64,000 nucleotides of DNA from Verrucomicrobiota bacterium (GTDB lineage: Bacteria; Verrucomicrobiota; Verrucomicrobiae; Limisphaerales; UBA11358), in contig JACZKP010000178.1 in assembly GCA_014860005.1 (NCBI GenBank), forward strand, positions 10,112 through 74,111. Reading direction: 5' to 3'. The notes beneath the pieces are model-generated. The model saw nothing but the letters and a program-made list of their open reading frames with translations. It did no database searches and was not told the origin of the DNA. How positions within the stretch are numbered: position 1 is the stretch's first letter; each line of letters begins with the position of its first letter. The position numbers and the translations under genes are program-made. Of this stretch, positions 43,219 to 52,257 are shown in pieces.

Positions 43219-44145
43219 TCAGAACTTCAAACGGAAGAATTCCGGCCCCACGCCAATGGGCAATTGCGCCGAGTGGTGGTTTCCATCCGAAGTGATGCTT
43301 GGTTGCGGGTTCAAATCCTGCCAATCCGGCGCGCTCAAGCTGGTCGTGGATTGAAAAACCGCACCCACAGCCGAGCCTGCCCACGAGACGATCAGCACGT
43401 TGTCCCCAAGGGAGACGGACAGAACCGGCGTGCCGCCGCTGAGTTGTCCCAGCACGTCAATTTCCCAAATCAGTGGCGAAGCAACGGGCGCCGTCAACCC
43501 GTCGTCAAATCCGACGAATGGATTTATGTCATCGAACGGGTCTCGCATCTGGCCCTGGGTGTTGTCCACGGCATAAAAGTCAAACTCCAGGTGCGTCACG
43601 GCTGTGGCGAGGGGGCCGTCCGTGTCGGTCAATTGCGAGAGCACCACGCGCCAGTTATTGACGGAGGCATTGTTGATCGTGCCCGAGGCGTGCGACTGGA
43701 CATAAACCGGCTCGGTGAACGTTTGCGCGCCATCGGAGGAGAACCGCACCGTGTAGGTGTGAAACACGCGGCCATCACGACCGTTGTTGCCCGTAAACAC
43801 GCGGATCTCCGTGATGTCGGCGGCAGCGGTCAACTCGTATTGAATGAGTTTGGCCGGAAGGCCCATGCCTGGATAATCATTGAGCAGGCCGGTTAATCCC
43901 GTGGCCCGGATGCCTTGCCCATCGGTGAATGCCGGCAGTTGGTCCAAGGGATCGGAGTTGGCCGAATGCCAGCCACGATCACCGGGCAACTCTGTTGGAA
44001 TCAAACCCTGAATCAGATCCGTCGAATCATACAAGACCGCCAGATTCTCCTCTTCACCCTGAGTGGCGACGACGAACGGAGCGGCGTGAATAGACCAGGC
44101 GGCGAAGCCAACGACCACAACCAAGCAACTGAATGATGTTTTCAT
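43219..44145 (-). CDS. Exported beta-sandwich protein with shared C-terminal module
   Basis: About 308 residues from ATG 44145 (MKTSFSCLVVVVGFAAWSIH), a clear signal peptide; an ATG at 44169 would add eight. The middle (ADITEIRVFTGNNGRDGRVF, TYTVRFSSDGAQTFTEPVYV) is a discoidin/F5-F8-like sheet. The last 70 residues (VLIVSWAGSAVGAVFQSTTS, LSAPDWQDL, EFFRLKF) match the C-terminal pattern of several secreted proteins in this window. The role is unknown. Confidence 0.7.
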   Translation of the reverse strand: MKTSFSCLVVVVGFAAWSIHAAPFVVATQGEEENLAVLYDSTDLIQGLIPTELPGDRGWHSANSDPLDQLPAFTDGQGIRATGLTGLLNDYPGMGLPAKLIQYELTAAADITEIRVFTGNNGRDGRVFHTYTVRFSSDGAQTFTEPVYVQSHASGTINNASVNNWRVVLSQLTDTDGPLATAVTHLEFDFYAVDNTQGQMRDPFDDINPFVGFDDGLTAPVASPLIWEIDVLGQLSGGTPVLSVSLGDNVLIVSWAGSAVGAVFQSTTSLSAPDWQDLNPQPSITSDGNHHSAQLPIGVGPEFFRLKF

Positions 44146-44283
44146 AAGCATGGAGAAGCTCTGTCTCACTGCCGACGTTCTACGCTGCGGGAGATTGATT
44201 ACAAGCCAGAAAGTCCGCGCGGAGGATTAAGTCGCCCCCGCGATCCGCTCGGAGAGCGGCACTCGGTGTCTGCCCGGTTGCCG

Positions 44284-45969
44284 TCACTTTCCACCAGTCA
44301 GCGGCAAAATGGAACTGAATACCAGCGTCTCGATGAGTCCGATAACCGAAATGGCCGTGGCCACCACCGTCCAACTCTTCAACGTTTCCTGCTCAGTAAA
44401 ACCGCTCAACTTGGCAACGACCCAGAAGCCGCTGTCGTTCATCCACGAGAGAATCACCGAGCCGAAGCCGACGGCCAGGTAGATGTAAACGATGTGGTAA
44501 GGCAGACTCGATCCGTCGCCGACGATGGCAAACATCAACGCCGAACCTGTAATCATCGCCACCGTGGCCGAGCCTTGCGCGATGCGCACGACCGCTGTGA
44601 CCAGCCAGGCCAGCAGGACGTAATTCACGGAACGGCCTTCGGCCAACTCCTTGATGGCTTCGCCCACACCACTGTGGCGAATCATTGCACCAAACGCGCC
44701 GCCCGCGCTGGTGATGAGAATGATCACGCCCGCCGTCTCCAGCGACGGGGCGATCTTCTGCGCCAACGCGGCGAAGGTCAGCCGGCATTGTTTCAAGTGC
44801 AGCGCCATGGCGATGAGCGCGCCGAGGAGCAACGCCATGGTTTTGTTGCCGAGAAACTGCACGATGGCATTGAGCATCGCGAAACTCTCCGCGCCACCGA
44901 GTGCCGCCACCACGCCGGGCAGTTTCTTCCCGGCCATGTCCAGAAAGGAAGCCAGCGCGATCAGCACCGCCGGGAGCACCACCGGCAACACGGCGAGGCT
45001 TAAGGACGGCAACTCGTCATCGCGCCGGTTGACGATGGCGTTCAAATCCGCGAGCGACGTGCCTGAGGTTTCGCGCAGCGGCACCGGCGAAACGCGATCC
45101 AGCCATTTCGCCAGGTAGAGCACGCCAATGGCCGGCAGAATGCCGGAGAGCAATCCGGCGACAATGGCCGCGCCGAGGTCCAGTCTCAACGCGTCGGCCA
45201 CGAGCAACGGGCCGGGCGTGGGCGGCACCATGGAATGGGTGATCGCCCCGCCGCCCGCCATGGCCAGCACATAGAGCATGTAGTTTTTGCCCGTGCGCAG
45301 CCCCAGTGCGCGCGCCAGCGGGATGAGTAGAAAGAAAACCGTGTCGAAGAACACCGGAATCGAAAGGAAGAAACCACTGGCCAGCAGCGCGATGCCCGCG
45401 CGTTGTTCGCCGAACAAGCGCATGAAGCGCCGCACAATCACATCCGCCGCGCCGCTCTCCATCAACGACACGCCAATGATGGAAGCCAAAGCGATGACGA
45501 TGCCAATGCTGCCGGCGGCAGTGCCGAAGTCTCGCGCCGCCTGATCCAGTACCTGGACGAAGTGGTTTCGACTGTGAAATCGCCTGGCCTCCGCCTCCGT
45601 GATGATCGTGCGATAGGTTCTGGCCTCACCATTGCCCTCGGCCAGCAAAACTCCCTTGGCCACCAAACGGTCGAGGGTGGGGGAAATCCGATCGGCGGGA
45701 AGGCCGGCATCGGTGAGTTGCCGTTGAATGGTTTCCAGATTGGCGGCGCGTTCTGCCACGGTGTGAAATACGGCCAGTTCCCGATCGGTGAGTTCGCCGG
45801 GCAGATTGCCGGCCGGCGTGAGCCACCCGGCGAGCAAGGCGGCCAGCAACAAGGCGAGGAATGCATGGACCCGCAGTTTCGTGATCAACAAGACGATCGC
45901 CGCAACGCAGATGGCGAGGACGACAAACGGCCAGAGTTGAGAGGCTTCGGCAAGCGCGAGGCAAATCAT
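44284..45969 (-). CDS. GntP-family permease with an inserted winged-helix-like segment
   Basis: A 561-residue inner-membrane protein with about 12 transmembrane helices. GntP motifs are FFLSIPVFFDTVFFLLIPLA, GGGAITHSMVPPTPGPLLVA and GFGSVILSWMNDSGFWVV. The family transports gluconate or related sugar acids. It is about 110 residues longer than usual, mainly because residues about 54-135 form a soluble insert (ANLETIQRQLTDAGLPADRI, then DRLVAKGVLLAEGNGEARTY) that reads like a winged helix with its beta wing. The insert lies between the first two hydrophobic segments and the third. Confidence 0.85.
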   Translation of the reverse strand: MICLALAEASQLWPFVVLAICVAAIVLLITKLRVHAFLALLLAALLAGWLTPAGNLPGELTDRELAVFHTVAERAANLETIQRQLTDAGLPADRISPTLDRLVAKGVLLAEGNGEARTYRTIITEAEARRFHSRNHFVQVLDQAARDFGTAAGSIGIVIALASIIGVSLMESGAADVIVRRFMRLFGEQRAGIALLASGFFLSIPVFFDTVFFLLIPLARALGLRTGKNYMLYVLAMAGGGAITHSMVPPTPGPLLVADALRLDLGAAIVAGLLSGILPAIGVLYLAKWLDRVSPVPLRETSGTSLADLNAIVNRRDDELPSLSLAVLPVVLPAVLIALASFLDMAGKKLPGVVAALGGAESFAMLNAIVQFLGNKTMALLLGALIAMALHLKQCRLTFAALAQKIAPSLETAGVIILITSAGGAFGAMIRHSGVGEAIKELAEGRSVNYVLLAWLVTAVVRIAQGSATVAMITGSALMFAIVGDGSSLPYHIVYIYLAVGFGSVILSWMNDSGFWVVAKLSGFTEQETLKSWTVVATAISVIGLIETLVFSSILPLTGGK

Positions 45970-46056
45970 AAGACGCGTCGGTTCTGCGGGAGGCTACTCA
46001 AGAGTTCCCGGTGGGCAAGCCGCAAGGTTGAAGGTGCTCCACGATTCTACTCTGCC

Positions 46057-49000
46057 CTACGGCAGCGCTGGAGTGACCAGACGGTAGAATCGCAGGGCGT
46101 CGCCACCGTTCTCGTCGCGCACAGTGACAACTCCCGGCTCGGACGCGGCGGGCACGTCAGCAACACGCAACCAGCCGCCCGTTAAGTCGGTCGTGACCAG
46201 CACCGTGTAGGAACGGCCCGCCACGGCTTCGAAACTCAGCAAAGTTTCATCACTCGTCAGCCCATCCAGAACGAGGCGCAAAACGCTGCTCGGATCATTG
46301 GGCCGCGTGCCGGCAAGATACTCCTCCCAGTTGGTCATGCCGTCTCCGTCGAAGTCACCGTCCGGCCCGTGAATGCCGGTGCCGATCGTCGGGTCCAACC
46401 CATGCGCAATCTCCCACGCATCCGGCAGGCCGTCTTCATCGGCGTCCGTCAATGCGGCGGTGTAATTCAGTGCGCCAGGGGTTGGTGGGGCAGCCTCCCA
46501 GTTGGCGGGATCATCGCCAAAAGCCAGACCCGTCAGTCTTTGCAGCGACCAGCCCGTGCCTGCCGCTCCCGCTGGCCACGGAGCGTCGGGCAGGTAGTTC
46601 ACCGCGTCCACCACAAAGTAGGGCACGTAGCCAACGTAAGGATTGGCCACGGTCTGAGGTGCGTCGGGACGCAACAGCGCGACTTCCTCACCTTCGTTGG
46701 CCAACCGTCCGTTCATGGGACCGAATAACGGCACCGACGGCGACAGCAGGTAACGGTTGCGGAACACCTGCGCCGATACGGGATCGGCCGCCGGGTCAAA
46801 AGTCACCACCACCGCATATCCGGTCGCGGAAAGTGCTGCGCCGGTGGGAAAGGTGTAATCCACCCCGGCCAATCGCCAACCGTTGGTCGGATGCGCCGGA
46901 TCGTACAGCGGCACATGTTGGTCCGTCAGATTCCGCAGTTCGACAAACTCATGCAGAGTGTCGTTGTAGAGCCGATGCGCAGGCGGTTGGAACATGAGTT
47001 CGCTGATGACCACCGGGCCTACACGCGGACCGGCGTTGGGGCCGGGCAGAGTCACGGCCGCCTGCGCCACAAAATGCTCACGCCCGAGACTGTCGACATG
47101 CCGGCCAAAACTCACGCCATTGGGTGCGGCGCCGAAACTGAAACCATGCGCGTAGCCAGTGAGATTGGTGCCGTCGCCGGAGAAGAGCCAGACCTCCTCG
47201 CCCAGCGAACTGAAATTGAAACCAGTTCCACCAGCATCGAACGCGTTGGCGTCCACCGCCAGATGTCCGAGCGCCTGAATGATTGTTCCCGGTGGGAAGG
47301 TGAACTTGGTTGGTCGTCCGCGGTTGTCGGTGAGAAACCAGCCACTGATATCCACAGGCTGGAGCAGGGGATTGAATAATTCCACGGCATCCACCTCCGG
47401 CAGATCGGTGTGCGAGAGCACTTCGTTGACTACGATGCGCGGAATGTCGGGAGGCGCGGGATCCGCTTCGCCGGGCGAACCGAGCAGATTGCTGCTGGGC
47501 CGCCAGGCAGCGGCGAAGTCCTCGGACCAGGATTCAACCATCGGCACCAGGGAGAAGCCCGGGCCGTCCGTGGTGCGATACCAGACGTCGTTGTAGGTGA
47601 AATCAAAGACCGTCTCGCCCAATGGGCCTTCCAAGGTCAGGCGTTCACCATCGTTGTCCAACGCGCCCGAGTAAACTCCGGCGATGTTGGTCACGCCCGG
47701 GTAGCGCGTCTGGAAAGCCGCGAGATTGCGCACCAGCACGACGTATCCGCCGGGCGGCACCACGGTGATGGAGTTGGTGGCCGTGAATAGGAATTCGATT
47801 CCTCGAGTGAAACGAAAGCCCGGTAAGCTCAAGGGCGTGTCGCCGATGTTCTTCAACTCGAGAAACTCAAAGTCGTTTGCGTCGGACGAACCGCTTCCCG
47901 CCACTGGATGATACATGATTTCAGTGACGACCAGCGGCGGTGTGGCCACCACAAAAGTGGCTTCGGTGCGTCCAGACCACGGACTGGAGATCGGCGGATT
48001 GCGCGGGCCCGTCAGGTTCTGGTGGGAGGTGTTGCGGTTGCGCGCCACAATGCGGGCGTTTTGCACCAGCGTCACCTGGATGTTAGTCAGGGCCGTGAAA
48101 GCGGACGGCGAAATGCCGCCACCCGGCAGGCGGGGATCCGTTCCATCAAGCGTGAAGTAAGTCACATTGCCGGCCTTGGAGGTGCTGGGGCGGATTTCCA
48201 CAACCGTGCCATTCGAGATGGCGCCGCCGGGATGACTCAGGACCGGCGCGGCCAGAAAATTCGTGTCAATGAATTGCACCCGATCCGCCAGCCAGCGTTT
48301 CAGGAAATCCCGCTCGCCGACGTAGGTGGCCGGAAAGGAATGCGAATAACCCGCCGCCGACACTGTCCCCGAGCGCGGCACGGTGCTGGACCAACGCCCG
48401 ACCTGACGGCCATGAATGGGTTGCACTTCTGCGGCAAAGGCGTCCACCCGGGCGAAGAGTGCGTTGGTACTCAACGGCCCGCGGCGCAATTCGGTCCATC
48501 GGTCAATCCACCCCTGCCAGAAATCCGGCGCAGTGAGGAGCCGGCGATACCAGCCGTTTGGAAACACTGCGTCCGCATTGAAGAAATCCGTGCCGTAATC
48601 ACCTCCAATCGTGGGCGGGGCAGTGGCGCTCATCCAGGCACGCGGACTGAAGGGCCGCAAATCGCCCCCGCCGGAAGTTCCCATCGCGCGATCAAAATCC
48701 CAGAGCGGCCCCATTTCCAGCCTGCCCTCCCGGTCCTTGAAGAAGTAGGCGCTCAGGCGAAGCGCATCCACGTTCAGGGTGAACACGTTGAGCAGGTGAT
48801 GGTCAATCCAGGAATCCACGTCAATCCACGCGGCGTAACCCGTAGCAGGATTGGTATATCCCGATGAGTAAAGCGCCGAGCCGAATCCGGAGAGGTAGTT
48901 GCGAATGTATTGCGATTGCGCCGCGCGGCCAGAGCTGACCATTTCGAGTCCCGGCGGGTCAACGTACACGACGTTGGCCTCCAAGGCAGAGTCGTAAAAC

Positions 49001-51342
49001 GTCCGCTCGTCAGCCTCGGCGCGGTCCACCTTCAACATGTAGCCGCCAGTGATGGTGGGTAGATTGGTGACTCCAAGATTGAGTCTCGGAATGTCCACGC
49101 GCCGATCATTGCGTTTTATTTTTTCCTCCACCGTGTAAACCCCGTGATAGTCTCCCCACGTGAATCCCGGAAAAGTGATGGTGCCCCCACTGGTGTTCAC
49201 AAACACCTCGGCAAACCGCGTGCGGGAGGAATACCGCCCCGCGTCGCGGCTCAACTGATGGGCCAGCGGATTGTGCAGAAACGACTGATCAAACAGGTTC
49301 TGCCCGTACAGCACCCAATCGGATTCCGCCGGCAAGCCGAGAAACTCCACGTCCGCGTCGTCGTTGAACTCGTCCCAGGTTTCGAGCGCGTAACTCTTCT
49401 GCTCAAGGCCGGCCGTGCTGCTGCCGCGGACGTTCACTCCGGCGCGGCTGACCAGGGCGGGCGGGTTGGTCAGGGACGTGACGCCGTTGATCGGGTGAAA
49501 CACCATCACGATACTGTCGCGGTCGAGGCGCGGCCTGCTGGTCGGAAACGCCCCACCCGCCAGGTTGTGAATGAGAATGACCGGCAACGGCGAGGTAAAG
49601 TTGGTGGCTTGCGCCGACAGTCGCACGAACAACAGCGACGCAGGCGGGCCGGGCAGCGACCCGGGTTGTTTGGGAAAGGCCCGCATCCGTACCTGCACCG
49701 TGTTGGTGATTGTGAGGGGACTGGTGTAGAGCGGCGAAGTGGCTGTGGGAATGTTTGTCGGCGCCGGCGAGGAGGAGGGAACGTTGGTGGTAATGAGCAG
49801 ATAACGGATTTCCCAAGTCGCTGGGTCCGGGACACTCAACGTGAGCGAAAACGGTTCCATGAACGTTCCACTCACCCGTGAACCTATGATCGCCGGACCG
49901 AAACCTGTTCCGCTGGTGGCGTTGGGAGCGCCGGGACTCGGCTGCGCAAAGTATCCCAGCACGGAGGCATCCAGCCGGTCGCGACCGTACGAAACATCCG
50001 TGCTCTGCGCCGGATACGTCGGGGCGAAGGCGGAGATGATCTGTCCATTGGGATCGGTCAGCGCCAGGAACGCCGGACTCGTGGAGAGTCTGAAGTTGGT
50101 GTGCAGTTGCCCGTTCACGTTCGTGTTGCGATCCGAGGCAAACACCACGAGGAAACTGCCGTTCGGGAGAATGGTGCCGTTCGGGATGCGCCACTTCTGA
50201 AGATTGTTTGCGTTATCTGTCAAGTGACAGCCGCTGAGGTCAACGAGTTCCCCGGAGCGATTCTCGATTTCGATCCAGTCCGGGTTGTTGCCAAGGTCAT
50301 CCTTGAGTGAATCCGGCTGGTTGCCGCTGTTCGAGGCCAGGAATTCGGAAATGTGAACTCCCGCGAATGTCAGATTCGGATTGAGCGTGTAGGTCCAGTT
50401 TCCGCCAACAAAGGGATTTCCCGCGCCGTCCTGAATTCCGTGGGTGGCCGCCCACGCCACCGCAACGGCGCCCTCGGGCGGCGGGAAGAACTCGAACACA
50501 TACTGGTCCGCCGCCACGGCGATTACGTTCGTCGCCGCCAGGCCGTTAAGGAGCAGATCACTGGCATCCACGCCGGACACTGGTTCGCTAAACGCGATTT
50601 CAATGGTCACCAGGTCGCGCACGGTCATGCCCGCCGGCGGCCAGATCAACGACAGCATTGGTGGCGTCACGTCACTGTCTGCCGCGAGCGCCACGTTGAG
50701 GACGAAATCCGAGGAACTGCCGATGGAACTGTTGAATCCCTGAACCGCCAACACATTGTTGCCGGGCTGAAGCAGGCTTGCGGGGTTGGCCAGTATGTTG
50801 GTGACCCATGGGATGGGCTCCGGCAGGGCGGGCGAGGAACTGCCGCTGAACGGAATCTCGCCCGGCGGCATGTTGAACCGCGCGATTTCCACCCCGTTGA
50901 GCCAGGCGATAAAACCATCGTCGCTCAGCGCGGAGAGCCGCAACTCACCGATGGCCACCGGATTGGCAACCGTGAAGGTGCGTCGCAAAAAGATGCAGGT
51001 GTAGTTGTAACGCATGTCCGTGAGTTGCGTGCCGGGCGCGGGCTGGACATCGCCATACCAGAACGGCGTGTTGCCGGTAAGCCACGCGGAATCGTCGAAG
51101 CCCACATGCCGCCACGCCGCCGGGTTTGGCGCCGATGCCTCGTTGGTGCCCTTGAGCCAGCGCCAGGCGCTGTTGGCAGGGATAAGGTCCAGGTTCTGAG
51201 CCGCAACGGGCGGGGTCATGGCCGCGAGCACGAGCCAGGCCGCCACCCACAAATTCTCGGCGTAACATCTCGAGACATTGCCAAACCGCTTCAGCGGGTT
51301 GCCGGGCGTGCCTTGGTTCAAACGGGCCTCTGTGTAATCCAT
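46057..51342 (-). CDS. Giant secreted CotH/lamin-tail-domain protein
   Basis: A 1761-residue protein with a signal peptide ending near AMTPPVAAQ. The order of domains is: an N-terminal sandwich (to about 215), an Ig-like domain, a first lamin-tail domain (VHISEFLASNSG), a chitobiase-like strand set, a CotH kinase-like domain (RAGVNVRGSSTAGLEQKSYA, NPLAHQLSRDAGRYSSRTRF, GPLWDFDRAMG), three further lamin-tail domains (VVTEIMYHP, IVVNEVLSH, VVISELMFQP), a calcium-binding DADEDGLPDAWE/DGDFDGDGMTNWEEY module and a C-terminal module ending RFYRLVTPALP. It is probably surface-attached. Some CotH proteins phosphorylate proteins. It diverges from the ECF sigma gene across 162 bp. Confidence 0.88.
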   Translation of the reverse strand: MDYTEARLNQGTPGNPLKRFGNVSRCYAENLWVAAWLVLAAMTPPVAAQNLDLIPANSAWRWLKGTNEASAPNPAAWRHVGFDDSAWLTGNTPFWYGDVQPAPGTQLTDMRYNYTCIFLRRTFTVANPVAIGELRLSALSDDGFIAWLNGVEIARFNMPPGEIPFSGSSSPALPEPIPWVTNILANPASLLQPGNNVLAVQGFNSSIGSSSDFVLNVALAADSDVTPPMLSLIWPPAGMTVRDLVTIEIAFSEPVSGVDASDLLLNGLAATNVIAVAADQYVFEFFPPPEGAVAVAWAATHGIQDGAGNPFVGGNWTYTLNPNLTFAGVHISEFLASNSGNQPDSLKDDLGNNPDWIEIENRSGELVDLSGCHLTDNANNLQKWRIPNGTILPNGSFLVVFASDRNTNVNGQLHTNFRLSTSPAFLALTDPNGQIISAFAPTYPAQSTDVSYGRDRLDASVLGYFAQPSPGAPNATSGTGFGPAIIGSRVSGTFMEPFSLTLSVPDPATWEIRYLLITTNVPSSSPAPTNIPTATSPLYTSPLTITNTVQVRMRAFPKQPGSLPGPPASLLFVRLSAQATNFTSPLPVILIHNLAGGAFPTSRPRLDRDSIVMVFHPINGVTSLTNPPALVSRAGVNVRGSSTAGLEQKSYALETWDEFNDDADVEFLGLPAESDWVLYGQNLFDQSFLHNPLAHQLSRDAGRYSSRTRFAEVFVNTSGGTITFPGFTWGDYHGVYTVEEKIKRNDRRVDIPRLNLGVTNLPTITGGYMLKVDRAEADERTFYDSALEANVVYVDPPGLEMVSSGRAAQSQYIRNYLSGFGSALYSSGYTNPATGYAAWIDVDSWIDHHLLNVFTLNVDALRLSAYFFKDREGRLEMGPLWDFDRAMGTSGGGDLRPFSPRAWMSATAPPTIGGDYGTDFFNADAVFPNGWYRRLLTAPDFWQGWIDRWTELRRGPLSTNALFARVDAFAAEVQPIHGRQVGRWSSTVPRSGTVSAAGYSHSFPATYVGERDFLKRWLADRVQFIDTNFLAAPVLSHPGGAISNGTVVEIRPSTSKAGNVTYFTLDGTDPRLPGGGISPSAFTALTNIQVTLVQNARIVARNRNTSHQNLTGPRNPPISSPWSGRTEATFVVATPPLVVTEIMYHPVAGSGSSDANDFEFLELKNIGDTPLSLPGFRFTRGIEFLFTATNSITVVPPGGYVVLVRNLAAFQTRYPGVTNIAGVYSGALDNDGERLTLEGPLGETVFDFTYNDVWYRTTDGPGFSLVPMVESWSEDFAAAWRPSSNLLGSPGEADPAPPDIPRIVVNEVLSHTDLPEVDAVELFNPLLQPVDISGWFLTDNRGRPTKFTFPPGTIIQALGHLAVDANAFDAGGTGFNFSSLGEEVWLFSGDGTNLTGYAHGFSFGAAPNGVSFGRHVDSLGREHFVAQAAVTLPGPNAGPRVGPVVISELMFQPPAHRLYNDTLHEFVELRNLTDQHVPLYDPAHPTNGWRLAGVDYTFPTGAALSATGYAVVVTFDPAADPVSAQVFRNRYLLSPSVPLFGPMNGRLANEGEEVALLRPDAPQTVANPYVGYVPYFVVDAVNYLPDAPWPAGAAGTGWSLQRLTGLAFGDDPANWEAAPPTPGALNYTAALTDADEDGLPDAWEIAHGLDPTIGTGIHGPDGDFDGDGMTNWEEYLAGTRPNDPSSVLRLVLDGLTSDETLLSFEAVAGRSYTVLVTTDLTGGWLRVADVPAASEPGVVTVRDENGGDALRFYRLVTPALP

Positions 51343-51504
51343 CCGGCAGGGTTCCGCGAATAAGCACAGTTTTCAAGACGCAATTGAACGTCGGTGAGCT
51401 CCTGTGTGCAAATCCCTGCCATGATTACCTGATGGAATATCAAAGGAGATTTAATCCTTGGGTTTTCGGACCCCGAGGAGTATCTGTTACCGCATCCGCC
51501 CCGT

Positions 51505-52080
51505 ATGAGCGCCGTCACCCAAATCCTCCAAGCCATTGAACATGGTGACGCGAAGGCCACGGACGAACTCCTGCCGCTCGTTTATCAGGAACTGCGCCGG
51601 CTGGCCGCCTACAAGATGGCCAGCGAAGCTTCCGGCCAAACGCTCCAACCCACGGCGCTTGTGCATGAGGCGTACCTACGACTGGTCGGACCAAGCCAGG
51701 CACAGCAATGGGATGGGCGCGGACATTTCTTTGCTGCGGCGGCCGAAGCCATGCGACGCATCCTGGTGGATCGCGCGCGCGCAAAACAGGCGTTGAAACG
51801 CGGCGGCAATCTGGAGCGGGTGGAATTGGACGCGGTGGAGTTGCCATCGCCCATGCCGGACGACGAGTTGCTGGCGCTGGATGAAGCACTGAATCGTCTG
51901 GCAACGGTGGATACCCGCGCTGCGGAAATGGTGAAGCTCTGTTTCTTCGTCGGATTGACGCAAGAAGAGGCGGCGCGTGAACTGGGTGTTTCTCTCGCCA
52001 CGGCCGAACGGGTTTGGGGATTTGCCCGCGCGTGGCTCTTGCGCGAGGTCCGGAAGGCAACAACTGGAACGTCGCAGTAG
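51505..52080 (+). CDS. ECF sigma factor of the TIGR02999 type
   Basis: A 191-residue sigma factor. Region 2 carries ELLPLVYQELRRLAAYKMAS and LQPTALVHEAYLRLVG, typical of TIGR02999; GHFFAAAAEAMRRILVDRAR completes the subgroup pattern. Region 4 is LCFFVGLTQEEAARELGVSL and TAERVWGFARAWLLREVR. No anti-sigma gene is next to it; a kinase-TPR protein follows, as is common for this class, so phosphorylation may control it. Candidate target promoters lie at 52093, 57941 and 59650. Confidence 0.88.
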   Translation: MSAVTQILQAIEHGDAKATDELLPLVYQELRRLAAYKMASEASGQTLQPTALVHEAYLRLVGPSQAQQWDGRGHFFAAAAEAMRRILVDRARAKQALKRGGNLERVELDAVELPSPMPDDELLALDEALNRLATVDTRAAEMVKLCFFVGLTQEEAARELGVSLATAERVWGFARAWLLREVRKATTGTSQ

Positions 52081-52092
52081 AAAGCCAAAGAC

Positions 52093-52136
52093 TTTTGAGG
52101 GGATTCACGGCTGGATTCCGCATGAACAGGTGGAAG
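52093..52136 (+). promoter_or_regulatory. Candidate ECF promoter/shared element 1 (before the kinase)
   Basis: TTTTGAGGGG, then 14 bases, then TCCGCATGA, followed by GGTGGAAGG. The order and distance match the elements at 57941 and 59650. Confidence 0.55.
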
Positions 52137-52156
52137 GGCAAAAGCATTGCGGTGAC

Positions 52157-52243
52157 GGAGGCCGACTGTGTCCAGTGGACCAGCGGCAGCGTGTTAATCG
52201 TTTCCGGCTGCTGCGGTTGGTGCTCCGCACACAGCCGCGCTCC
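52157..52243. repeat. Palindromic repeat family member (copy 2)
   Basis: Begins GGAGGCCGACTGTG and ends ACACAGCCGCGCTCC with an inner ACCAGCGGCAGCG/CTGCTGCGGTTGGT pair, clearly related to 33923. It lies 15 bp before the kinase start. Confidence 0.7.
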
Positions 52244-52257
52244 TCCAAATATTGATT

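Noticed and set aside
51440..51500. The shared ECF-type element before the sigma gene itself
   Set aside because: The region has GGGTTTTCGGACCCCGAGGAG and a CCGCATCC, but the spacing between GAGGAG and CCGCAT differs from the three matching elements.
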